64,000 nt of DNA from Acetobacterium woodii DSM 1030 (GTDB lineage Bacteria; Bacillota; Clostridia; Eubacteriales; Eubacteriaceae). Under the pieces are notes generated by a model that was not told the DNA's origin, ran no database searches, and saw nothing but the letters and a program-made list of their open reading frames with translations. Location of the stretch: NCBI RefSeq assembly GCF_000247605.1, contig NC_016894.1, positions 3,895,732 to 3,959,731 of the forward strand, read 5' to 3'. Position numbers and translations under genes: made by a program. Positions 35,157 through 43,286 of the stretch are shown one piece after another. Each line of letters starts with the position of its first letter. The stretch's first letter is position 1.

Positions 35157-35987
35157 TTAACAAAATTTTATTGGAATTTGCAATCGTAAATACATCCCTC
35201 TCTCACTATTATCTATAATGGGAAGTTCAGCAATCGCTTCGCATAAATAATCGCCACTAATTTGGTATCCTTTATTTTCAATCTGCTCTAATAGTCGTTC
35301 TGCATATTCTCTTTCTTTTTGAAAGGAGTCACAATAAATACAGAGATAATTATTAGCCGGAATTTTTGTAATCCGTTCTTCTGCCACAAAATCATTATCC
35401 ACAAAGACAAACACTTCCGTTGAAATAAAACGATGCTGTCTCAGATTCTGCTGCCGCAATATTGTGCCGGCATTACAAAAATAGATTTGAGGTAAACGAT
35501 CTGAAATAAGACTTTCTTTAAAATCCCGTAATATCTTCTCATATGTCTCAATATCATGATCATAAATGTTTATTTTAGAATCGATATAATACATCATTCT
35601 TTTTTCAATATATTCAAGTAGAATTGTTCCATCCTGCGGAGCACTTTCATATCGTTCTAAACTCTCGATGGTACGTTCCACCGCTCTTCTTTGATATTTA
35701 AGTTTTTCAATTTCATCATCAATATGATTCTCTTTTTGTCTCAGAATATTCTTAATGTTAGAAATATTCATATTGTCAAACTGTTCCTTAATATCCTTCA
35801 GCTTCATCCCTAAGGATTTCATATATTGGATCATATCCAGATGAGCACTTTGCTTAATATCATAAAAACGATAACCGTTTTCATCATCACGACTATCCGG
35901 AACTAGAAGACCCATTTTATCATATAGCCGCAGTGTTTGTTCGGTAACATTGTTTAGTTTAGCCATTTGTCCGATCGTAAGTTGCAT
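35157..35987 (-). CDS. MerR-family regulator with effector-binding domain
   Basis: Start MQLTIGQMAKLNNVTEQTLR at 35987, five bases after GAGGAGGG (about 276 residues). The MerR HTH (LRLYDKMGLLVPDSRDDENG YRFY) is followed by a long coiled-coil dimerisation helix and a C-terminal GyrI/BmrR-like ligand-binding half. Such proteins activate transcription from promoters with long spacers when they bind hydrophobic or cationic ligands. It sits upstream of the DapB-like dehydrogenase on the same strand (115-bp gap) and may regulate it. Confidence 0.88.
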   Translation of the reverse strand: MQLTIGQMAKLNNVTEQTLRLYDKMGLLVPDSRDDENGYRFYDIKQSAHLDMIQYMKSLGMKLKDIKEQFDNMNISNIKNILRQKENHIDDEIEKLKYQRRAVERTIESLERYESAPQDGTILLEYIEKRMMYYIDSKINIYDHDIETYEKILRDFKESLISDRLPQIYFCNAGTILRQQNLRQHRFISTEVFVFVDNDFVAEERITKIPANNYLCIYCDSFQKEREYAERLLEQIENKGYQISGDYLCEAIAELPIIDNSERGMYLRLQIPIKFC

Positions 35988-36249
35988 TATTTCCCTCCTC
36001 TCATAGCAAGTCAATTATACGATAAAAACGTTATTGTAACAATAATGTTTTCACGTGCGACGGTGAATGTGAATGAACAAGGCCCCGTTGAGCAATCCGG
36101 TTTGCACGCAAAGAGCCTGAATGATGTTTGTAATCCGCCAAGCAGGAAGATTTCCGTTAAATTTCACGTCTAATTATCTTGTTATTGTTGAACAGGAAAC
36201 TAAATAATGGTATACTATAATTACATATCGCCAAATTGGAGGATTGCAA

Positions 36250-36729
36250 ATGAACAAAGATGAACAAGTCATGATAGGCTTATGGAACATGTTTAAAAAA
36301 AGAATGTGGCTTGACAGCATTAAGATGAAAGCCGGTCTTAAGGGCTATAATCCATCTGAAATACATTGTATCGCTTATATCGGAGAAAATGAAGATTCCA
36401 ACGTGACAAAGCTGGCGGAATCCTTTGATATGACCAGAGGTGCGATAAGCAAACTATCGAAGAAACTCGTAAAAAAGGGGCTTATTGAAAGTTATCAGAA
36501 GCCGGAGAACAAAAAAGAAGTCTATTTTGAACTTACTGAGCAAGGAAAAGCAATCTACACGATTCATGAAAAAATGCACCGGGAGTTTAAAAATAGAGAT
36601 CAACCTTTTTTTGATCAGGTAACCGAGGAACAGCTTGATGTTATCCTTAGTTTCGCAGAAAAGTATAATGCGCATTTAGACGCGGAAATAAAAAAACTGG
36701 GTGTCGCTATGAAATCCGATAACCTATAG
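36250..36729 (+). CDS. MarR-family transcriptional regulator
   Basis: ATG 36250 is seven bases after GGAGG; 159 residues. The winged helix-turn-helix is visible: EIHCIAYIGENEDSNVTKLA ESFDMTRGAISKLSKKLVKK GLIES, then the wing YQKPENKKEVYFELTEQGK. Single gene followed by its own terminator (36768-36802). Targets unknown. Confidence 0.88.
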   Translation: MNKDEQVMIGLWNMFKKRMWLDSIKMKAGLKGYNPSEIHCIAYIGENEDSNVTKLAESFDMTRGAISKLSKKLVKKGLIESYQKPENKKEVYFELTEQGKAIYTIHEKMHREFKNRDQPFFDQVTEEQLDVILSFAEKYNAHLDAEIKKLGVAMKSDNL

Positions 36730-36767
36730 TTATACCGATTCCTTTTGAAAATAACAAATCATACCAG

Positions 36768-36806
36768 AATGCAGCCCGCCCTTATTGAGGACGGACTGCA
36801 TTGTTT
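36768..36806 (+). terminator. Terminator of the MarR gene
   Basis: AATGCAG (36768-36774) pairs with CTGCATT (36796-36802), with inner CCG/CGG pairs and a trailing T-rich GTTTTC. Confidence 0.75.
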
Positions 36807-36877
36807 TCGGCAATCTTTATTTTTCAATCAATCGTTATCAAACTATAAACTGATGATGCCCATAACGATGCTTATGT

Positions 36878-37285
36878 TCATTCATTTGGGAGTTCTTCAA
36901 ACTTTGGCACTTTCTCAAGCTCAGTGTCCCAGTTTGCTTTGCTTGCATAATAGATATGTCCTTGCGGCTTTATGTTTATATCGCTGTCAAGACTCCCTGC
37001 CGGTACAACCAATAATTTTCCATCCATTTGAAGATTTGGCAACGCCGATCCACAATTGGTACAAAAACTTTTTATGTGTCCTCCTGAACGAAAATTAAAA
37101 GTTTTAGTTTTTTCTTGACCCGACAGCCATCTTAACTTGGCGGTCGAAGAAAACAAATTGGCAGCATGTGCTGAACCGGTATCCTTCCGGCATCGCTTAC
37201 AATGGCAAAGAAAAAACTTTTCAAAATCGCCTTCTATTTCAAAAGTAACTTCACCACACAGACATGATCCTAAATATTTCATCAT
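36878..37285 (-). CDS. GFA-family zinc protein (glutathione-dependent formaldehyde-activating-like)
   Basis: 135 residues; GGGAG precedes tandem ATG codons. The GFA/Mss4-like zinc fold is clear: SCLCGEVTFEIEGDFEKFFL CHCKRCRKDTGSAHAANLF and FRSGGHIKSFCTNCGSALPN, giving the CxC, CxxC and CxxC zinc ligands. The family name comes from Gfa of Paracoccus; most members have unknown substrates, and a glutathione role is unlikely in an anaerobe. A decayed copy lies at 27065-27172. Confidence 0.9.
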   Translation of the reverse strand: MMKYLGSCLCGEVTFEIEGDFEKFFLCHCKRCRKDTGSAHAANLFSSTAKLRWLSGQEKTKTFNFRSGGHIKSFCTNCGSALPNLQMDGKLLVVPAGSLDSDINIKPQGHIYYASKANWDTELEKVPKFEELPNE

Positions 37286-37432
37286 CAAGTCTCCCTTCTA
37301 ACTCATTCATTGCTTTATTAGGCCTTTTTAGGCGCCTTAATCCGCGCTCATTCTTAATCGCTTCATCCGTCAGATTACAGCAATACATGTTAGCCAATTG
37401 TAGCATCTTTGCGCTTTTTTTAAAGGTCTATT

Positions 37433-38320
37433 TTAACACGGATGTCCGTTTACCAGGCTAACAATCGCTTCAACTATGCCTTTCCATGTTCCCACCGGCA
37501 TATCATGTCCCATACCTTCGATCAAAAGTAATTTAGCTTCAGGTATTGTCTTCGCTGTATCTTTTCCTGCTTCAACCGGAAACAATACATCTGCGGTTCC
37601 ATGAATTACCAGTGTTGGAATTGTTAATAACGCAAGGAATCGTCTCCGATCCCCATTAGCAACCAACGCTGCATTTTGACGTATCGCTCCCTGTGGATAA
37701 TAAGAACGGTCATAACTTTCTTCACAATATCGCCTTGCGCGTTTTTCTTCAAAAGGAAATCCCTTACTCCAGATGTTTTTCCACATCCGTAAACTATAAT
37801 CAATATATGCATCCCGTCCCGATGGTGGTACTGCGGTAACAATCGCCAATGTTTCCGCTGATATTTGCGGATTATTCGGATTACCGGTCGATGACATAAT
37901 CGAAGTCAAACTGCATAGACGTGAAGGATGCCGATCGGCAAAAACCTGAGCAATCGCACCTCCCATCGAAGCACCACAAATATGCGCCTTCTTTATTTCC
38001 AATGCCTCAAGCAAACCAGCCACATCATCCGCCATATCTTCCAATGTATATGCAAGCTTAACTGGTTTTCCCTCTTGTGCCGCCTGATATATTTCTTTCA
38101 TATCAGGAATGCCAGACGCTTCGAACTTTGTAGACAATCCGGCATCGCGGTTATCAAAGCGGATAACTTGTAAATTCTCGTTTGCAAGCATTTCACAAAA
38201 ATCCGGTTCCCAAAAATTTAGCTGTGCCCCGTTTCCTGCAATCAGCACTATTGTTGGATTTGTTTTCTTTCCAAATATTTCGTATTCAATTTGAATGCTA
38301 TTTGCCTCTACGTGTGCCAT
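37433..38320 (-). CDS. Alpha/beta-hydrolase fold protein
   Basis: Start MAHVEANSIQIEYEIFGKK at 38320, ten bases after GGAGG; the ATG three codons upstream is too close to the site. Oxyanion region IVLIAGNGAQLNFWEP, nucleophile elbow HICGASMGGAIAQVFAD (Ser in GASMG), acid in VIHGTADVLFPVEAG and His in LIEGMGHDMPVGTW complete a Ser-Asp-His triad. About 295 residues, the usual size. Resembles the haloperoxidase/esterase-like hydrolases; substrate unknown. Single gene. Confidence 0.9.
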   Translation of the reverse strand: MAHVEANSIQIEYEIFGKKTNPTIVLIAGNGAQLNFWEPDFCEMLANENLQVIRFDNRDAGLSTKFEASGIPDMKEIYQAAQEGKPVKLAYTLEDMADDVAGLLEALEIKKAHICGASMGGAIAQVFADRHPSRLCSLTSIMSSTGNPNNPQISAETLAIVTAVPPSGRDAYIDYSLRMWKNIWSKGFPFEEKRARRYCEESYDRSYYPQGAIRQNAALVANGDRRRFLALLTIPTLVIHGTADVLFPVEAGKDTAKTIPEAKLLLIEGMGHDMPVGTWKGIVEAIVSLVNGHPC

Positions 38321-38350
38321 ATACCACATACCTCCGTTATCTTTCTTAAT

Positions 38351-38402
38351 TAGGTAATTGCAAAAGGGCCCTGAGCTTTGGGCCCAGTTTCACAATTGCC
38401 TA
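38351..38402. repeat. MITE copy D, collapsed to its two ends
   Basis: A 52-bp element with TAGGTAATTGCAAAA and CACAATTGCCTA ends joined through GGGCCC...GGGCCC; the central palindrome is deleted. Flanking direct repeats CTTTCTTAAT (38341-38350) and TTTTCTTAAT (38403-38412) match in 9 of 10 positions. Confidence 0.85.
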
Positions 38403-38457
38403 TTTTCTTAATATTTTTATATTGATATCGTCTTAATTTTAAACGTCTCTCTTAAAC

Positions 38458-39312
38458 CTACCTAACTTCCTGTTTATCCATATCTTTTACAAAAGAACTC
38501 ATTTTCACCATTTGATGTTGTCGTCGCGAATCAAAAACTTTATAAATTATAAAAACCAGCACAATTTGTATCAGATCAATCACCATCGTTTTGATCCCGG
38601 GAAAATTAATCAAGGTAGTAATCGTGTACATTCCACCAAGCACCGTATTTCCCCATGCATGTACCAAAACGCTTGCCCAAATGCTTTTTGTCAGCCGATG
38701 TATGGCTGCCAGCGTACAACCCAACGTCATACAATATAGTGTAAAAGCTATAAAATTCATGGAACCCTGGGTTGTGTCTGGCACAAGCCAAAGCGGCAAA
38801 TGCCAGATACTCCATATAATACTTTCAACGATCGCTGCCACGAGAAAAGAGAACCTTTTTTCAAGCAAAGGTTGCAACAAGCCACGCCAGCCGATTTCTT
38901 CCAAGCCGCCACCAAGAATCATCATCGGTATAAACAAAATAAAATAGTACCATGGATTTCCTAAATACGTTTCTTGCACGGCACAAGCCATAAATTGGAG
39001 CAAGCAAAAAACGATTATAAAAGATACGGTCCTCCGTAAATTTACGTTATAAAAGATTTGTTTGCAAAATCCTCGAAACGTAATCGCATTTTCTTTTTTT
39101 AAAACGATCAACGCCGCATAAGCAGGAGCCATTCCGGCTCCTAATCCAATTACTGCATAGTGAAAAAACTGACCGAAAATACCGGACAACAACGCGAAAT
39201 GATAAGCAGCAATTAAAATAAACTCCGTCCCCCAGGCAATTACAAAAGTATAAAATAAAAACGTCCCCATCTTTTTACGCTCAGCTGCGGTATATCTCGT
39301 GGTTTTATTCAT
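38458..39312 (-). CDS. CPBP-family intramembrane metalloprotease
   Basis: 284 residues with about eight membrane spans; AAAGGAG before the ATG. The CPBP (CAAX prenyl protease 2-like) motifs are all present: EEIGWRGLLQPLL (motif 1, EExxxR), IIWSIWHLPLW (motif 2 with His) and VLVHAWGNT (motif 3, HxxxN). In Gram-positive bacteria such proteins are linked to bacteriocin self-immunity or maturation. The NHLM operon is 5 kb away, so a link is only speculative. Confidence 0.9.
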   Translation of the reverse strand: MNKTTRYTAAERKKMGTFLFYTFVIAWGTEFILIAAYHFALLSGIFGQFFHYAVIGLGAGMAPAYAALIVLKKENAITFRGFCKQIFYNVNLRRTVSFIIVFCLLQFMACAVQETYLGNPWYYFILFIPMMILGGGLEEIGWRGLLQPLLEKRFSFLVAAIVESIIWSIWHLPLWLVPDTTQGSMNFIAFTLYCMTLGCTLAAIHRLTKSIWASVLVHAWGNTVLGGMYTITTLINFPGIKTMVIDLIQIVLVFIIYKVFDSRRQHQMVKMSSFVKDMDKQEVR

Positions 39313-39429
39313 TGAACACGCTCCTTTAAACGGATAAAATTTTTCGTTTTACCCTGGTTTTACATTTAGATTTTTACAATTCTAAGTGTAAGCGTGGTGG
39401 CCACCCCCAAGTCAAGGAGCAAAATAATT

Positions 39430-40467
39430 TTATTTTAAAGGCAGCCATACTTCATAAAAGTTCCGTTCTGTTTGTTTAGATAAAGCCATAAAACGAATGA
39501 AAATATAAACCACACCTTTAAATTCAACATGATGGTTTTTGGCCCACTCGTGACAGGAAAAAAACATCTCCTCCATAATAGAATCATCACGATTGTCCGC
39601 TTCTAATACCGTATGCAGACATTTTCCGCTTTCCAAATACACTTTGCCCGGTGGTTGTTCTCTTTCCGTTGCTGGTTGTTTTACAATACACATGCCACTC
39701 CCCTTATAACCGGAAGAGTCAAACGTGACGGCCCGAACTAGATTGGATAAAATATCGTCTTGCTGCAAATTCAGATATTTCAGCACACTGTTCTGATACT
39801 CGTTCAAAGAAGATACCGCATCAAATGATTCCAGCACTAAATATAGGGGCATTTCCTTTACCGAAAATTTTCTCTTTGAATTTATGGCATCTTCATAAAA
39901 CTGCTTTGTATCGTTTAGCTGTTTGATCATCAGCTGTTGTTCCTGAATGGCTTTTTGTAAGTCCACTATTTTTCTATTCAGATAGTGCAAATTATCTGAT
40001 TGCTTGTCTGACTGTATTAACTCTTTAATTTCAAGCAGTGTAAAACCGCGCTTTTTATAGAAATCAATTGACAAGAGGTGTGAAATATCAGCAAAAGTAA
40101 ACTCTCGATATTGGTTACTTGAATTCCGCCCCGGAGTAATCAAACCGATTTCTTCATAATAACGTAACGTTTCTCTCGTCAGACCAAGATTTTTATACAA
40201 ATCGTTGGCGCGATAAACCGTAGCGTAGTTATCGATATCCCGGCGATTGATTTTGGGGAATTCACCTTGCAAATCCTGATTATCTTTGATCACAATTTTA
40301 TCTTTTGAACATCTTTTATCAGCCGGTTTTTTTGTATTCACAGGAATCAGCCAAGTTTTTCCTTTTTTTATTGCCCCGTTAAGCTTCTTTGTTTTACAAT
40401 AATAGGCAATCATGCGATTGGAAACGCCCCATTTTTTTGACAATTCTGTAGCCGTTAAGTAGTCCAT
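39430..40467 (-). CDS. MerR-family regulator with an extra N-terminal helix-turn-helix
   Basis: Start MDYLTATELSKKWGVSNRMI at 40467, after GGAGGG. Residues 1-45 form a separate excisionase-like HTH (KKGKTWLIPVNT ending). A linker leads to a complete MerR HTH (about 90-150; YRANDLYKNLGLTRETLRYY EEIGL) and a coiled coil, then a roughly 130-residue effector-binding domain ending NFYEVWLPLK. Two DNA-binding modules in one MerR protein are unusual. Function as a ligand-controlled regulator is likely; the ligand is unknown. Confidence 0.85.
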   Translation of the reverse strand: MDYLTATELSKKWGVSNRMIAYYCKTKKLNGAIKKGKTWLIPVNTKKPADKRCSKDKIVIKDNQDLQGEFPKINRRDIDNYATVYRANDLYKNLGLTRETLRYYEEIGLITPGRNSSNQYREFTFADISHLLSIDFYKKRGFTLLEIKELIQSDKQSDNLHYLNRKIVDLQKAIQEQQLMIKQLNDTKQFYEDAINSKRKFSVKEMPLYLVLESFDAVSSLNEYQNSVLKYLNLQQDDILSNLVRAVTFDSSGYKGSGMCIVKQPATEREQPPGKVYLESGKCLHTVLEADNRDDSIMEEMFFSCHEWAKNHHVEFKGVVYIFIRFMALSKQTERNFYEVWLPLK

Positions 40468-40703
40468 TTTACGTCCCTCCATCAACATTATATTTCAGAT
40501 ATCGGAAATATTCAATGATACCACCAAACTGTTAACCATTTTCTCCTGTTGACTGAATCAGAAATGGCTGACGCCCTATAGGGACCTGGATCATTTCTTG
40601 CTCGTTTTGGCTGAACTTTTATCGGCAATTCCATATTTGAAATTTAGCTGGTGCTCTTTCACCCGTGTATCTCTCTATATATTGTATATTGCTAAAAAGT
40701 TCT

Positions 40704-40850
40704 TCATATTTCATTATGCAAATGCAAAATCGGGCCAACCAAAAACATTTCTTCTAAGGTAATTACGCGTTCTTTTTTTCGATCTAAATTTTTCAGGATA
40801 GCTTTTAAAGTATCTGCCGCTAAATGTCCGAATACAATGTGTACTATCAA
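40704..40850 (-). pseudogene. DUF1835-like N-terminal remnant
   Basis: From TTG 40850 (GGAGG five bases upstream), 48 codons read MIVHIVFGHLAADTLKAILK and then ERVITLEEMFLVGPI before a TGA. The start MIHIVFGxSAAxSLK and the VGPI motif are typical of DUF1835 proteins, which are normally about 250 residues or longer. The rest is absent. Confidence 0.65.
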
Positions 40851-40982
40851 GTTAACCTCCAAATTTACCATTAACCGATACCACCAGCCAATTTAATTCC
40901 ACATCGTTTACTGATTATACCATATCGTTGTCTTCAATCAAAAGCTTTGCAAATTACAAAACCAGCGCCTTTGGCCAAATAA

Positions 40983-41309
40983 CTAGCGGCCTTTTTGCCG
41001 GGGCCGAAGAAACATCGCGCTATATCCGAATAGAAAGGATACGATAACGCCGCCCATAAAAATTTCCGGTCTTCGGCTTGTAGCCGCAATGATTGGCAAA
41101 ACCGCAATGTATGTGCAGACAGATATTCCTACCATCTGTAAAAGGCCTGTGAACAAAAAAGCAAGGCTCAGTCCTGAAATACCGGACAGCAATCCGACAG
41201 CGAGTATTACTGCATAACTGTATAACCCGAACAACACACTCAAAATTCCCATTGCCAGCAGTTTTCCAAATAACAAACATTGTAAAACGCTATCTTGGGT
41301 GTCTCTCAT
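40983..41309 (-). pseudogene. ABC-2-type permease fragment (tentative)
   Basis: 108 codons with three or four hydrophobic segments (LAMGILSVLFGLYSYAVILA, then SGLSLAFLFTGLLQMVGISV and PEIFMGGVIVSFLFGYSAMF), resembling the middle of a bacitracin-type ABC-2 permease. There is no partner ATPase, and the usual first and last spans are missing. Probably a remnant. Confidence 0.5.
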
Positions 41310-41427
41310 GATGATTTATGGCTTTATTATAAATAATATGCTAAAATTTATAATATATACTCATATTCTATGCGGGGTTTAGCGTTTCGCAAACGCCCAT
41401 TAACCTTAAAGATAGAAAGGAAACAGT

Positions 41428-42240
41428 ATGATGTCGATCGAAATTTATTACTTCAGCGGAACAGGTAACTCCCTGTTTATTGCAAAAGAACTAAAAAAGC
41501 GGCTTCCGGATTGCAGCCTTGTTCCTATCGTGCATGTTCTTAGAAATGGTAACCTCGAAACGACTGCCGATGTGATTGGCATCGTCTTCCCGATTTATGC
41601 CACGACCTATCCCGATGAGATTCGACAATTTATTGAATTGCTTAATTGTAATAAGGACACCTATATTTTTGCTGTTTCAAGCCGTAAATGCCGTCCGCGC
41701 GTGTTTACGGCGCTTGGAGAAATGCTGGCCCGAAAGGGCGGCACACTTTCCGCAGCGCGCTCTATTTCGATGCCGCAGAATTATATCCCCATTTTTACGG
41801 TCGAAACACCGGACGATATTAAAAGACAGGATGAAGCGCTTTTTCAAACATTGGACGTATTTGCGCAAACCATCCTCGAGCGGCGGATTTCCATCGAGCA
41901 GGCCCAAAAGCTTCCGCTCCACGTTGCGATATTATATTCGCTCGTTCGGCTTTCCTCTTTTCTGAACAGAAAAACGCGTTACTTTAATTTGGAAAACAGA
42001 TTTTATGCAGATGACAAATGTATCGGCTGCGGTCTTTGCGAGAAAATATGTTTAGCCGAGCGTATCCGGCTGGACGACGGGCGACCCGGCTGGGATGCCC
42101 ACATCCCTTGCCGGCTATGCCTGGCCTGCATACACTTTTGTCCGGCCGAAGCGATTCAGATCAAGGGAACGAAGACAGAAAAAAACGGACGGTATCATCA
42201 TCTGGGAATTACTGCGGAAGATATTTCACATCAGAAATAA
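41428..42240 (+). CDS. EFR1-type ferredoxin-flavodoxin protein
   Basis: 270 residues; AAAGGA before ATG 41428. The N-terminal flavodoxin-like FMN fold (IEIYYFSGTGNSLFIAKEL, then DVIGIVFPIYATTYPDEIRQ) is joined to two 4Fe-4S motifs, CIGCGLCEKICLAERI and CRLCLACIHFCPAEAI. This is the EFR1 family layout (EFR = EF-hand-free ferredoxin/flavodoxin fusions of Clostridia), an electron carrier or ferredoxin-dependent reductase. Single gene with its own terminator. Partners unknown. Confidence 0.9.
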   Translation: MMSIEIYYFSGTGNSLFIAKELKKRLPDCSLVPIVHVLRNGNLETTADVIGIVFPIYATTYPDEIRQFIELLNCNKDTYIFAVSSRKCRPRVFTALGEMLARKGGTLSAARSISMPQNYIPIFTVETPDDIKRQDEALFQTLDVFAQTILERRISIEQAQKLPLHVAILYSLVRLSSFLNRKTRYFNLENRFYADDKCIGCGLCEKICLAERIRLDDGRPGWDAHIPCRLCLACIHFCPAEAIQIKGTKTEKNGRYHHLGITAEDISHQK

Positions 42241-42309
42241 GTTCTTTATCCCAAGTGGCTAAGAACACGGCCATCAATAAATGCGTTTAAACCATATATA
42301 AAAAAAATG

Positions 42310-42350
42310 CCGGACGCGAAGGCCACAATTGGCAATCGCGCCCGGTATTT
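42310..42350 (+). terminator. Terminator of the EFR1 gene
   Basis: CCGGACGCG (42310-42318) pairs with CGCGCCCGG (42337-42345, one mismatch), followed by TATTTCTAT. Confidence 0.65.
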
Positions 42351-42561
42351 CTATATCTATTGTTATCTTTCTTCGTCCGTAAAATCAAAGCTCTGTACCG
42401 ATGCTCGATATGTAAATGCAAATAAGGTTTGTTTTCTCAACAGGAAAGCGTTCCATCCTCTTCTAATTTCACTTCCTGTTGTTATTTTGCAATATACCTT
42501 ACTTTTATTGATATGACAAACAAAACGTTCCCCCCATGCCATCCGTGATGATTGCAATAAC
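42351..42561. other. Intergenic region without a supported gene
   Basis: No ribosome binding site or conserved frame is seen on either strand between the EFR1 terminator and the TetR gene. Confidence 0.4.
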
Positions 42562-43119
42562 CTAGCAGTTTATTGCATGTAAGATTATTTTTTTTGCCTT
42601 TTCAACCAAATCAAAGTCGCCATCCTGCATTATCCATTGTAATGTAAGACCATTTGAAATACTCATTAATGTGGTATACAAATCGTCTACAGACTTACAT
42701 TCAGGAAATTCTTGATTATTAATTCCCTTTCTAATTAAATCAATAATTAAATTTTTAAAATAAACATTATCAGGAATAACAGGAGCATTTTTATCGTAAA
42801 GATATTCCCGGTAAATTTCACGCGTTATGGAAACACCGGCATCCATTGCGGCTTGAAAATATAACCGCATAATGATCCATAGTTGTTCTTCGACAGAGTT
42901 TTGGGCTATAACCAGCTTAAGGATTTCTTCAGTACCATAATGAACTTTATCAAAGTAGTGGATAATCAAATCGTGTTTAGATTGATAGTGATAGTAAAAT
43001 GTAGTTTTTGATATATTACATGCTTTACAAATATTCATGATCGAAACATTATTATAACCATATTCTTTGAAAAGTTGGGTGGCTTTTTCCCAAATTTGCA
43101 ATTTCATGGAATCCGACAT
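42562..43119 (-). CDS. TetR-family transcriptional regulator
   Basis: 185 residues; GGAGG five bases before the ATG. TetR HTH: ATQLFKEYGYNNVSIMNICK ACNISKTTFYYHYQSKHDL. Divergent from the enoate-reductase gene, with near-perfect palindromes in the shared 170-bp promoter region, so it is the likely repressor of that gene and of itself. Decayed copies of its 3' end lie at 23100-23232, showing that the family has duplicated locally. Confidence 0.9.
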   Translation of the reverse strand: MSDSMKLQIWEKATQLFKEYGYNNVSIMNICKACNISKTTFYYHYQSKHDLIIHYFDKVHYGTEEILKLVIAQNSVEEQLWIIMRLYFQAAMDAGVSITREIYREYLYDKNAPVIPDNVYFKNLIIDLIRKGINNQEFPECKSVDDLYTTLMSISNGLTLQWIMQDGDFDLVEKAKKIILHAINC

Positions 43120-43198
43120 AGTAGCCTCCGTATTAGTGATTGTTTAATTATACTGTAATAACGTTTAAATTCAAAGTTTTTATTTGATTGCTAAATAC

Positions 43199-43260
43199 TT
43201 GACAAATTATATTACTGTGGTAATATAATTTGTATTAAATATAGTACTGCGGTAATATAA
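43199..43260. promoter_or_regulatory. Promoter with two operators before the enoate reductase gene
   Basis: A -35 box TTGACA (43199-43204) with -10-like TAATAT/TATAAT near 43221-43229 is overlapped by a perfect 14-bp-arm palindrome (ACAAATTATATTAC, 4-bp spacer, GTAATATAATTTGT; 43202-43233). A second, one-mismatch site (TATAGTAC, TGCG, GTAATATA) follows at 43241-43260. Probable TetR binding sites. Confidence 0.85.
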
Positions 43261-43286
43261 AATTAAAAAGTAAAAGGAGAATTTTT

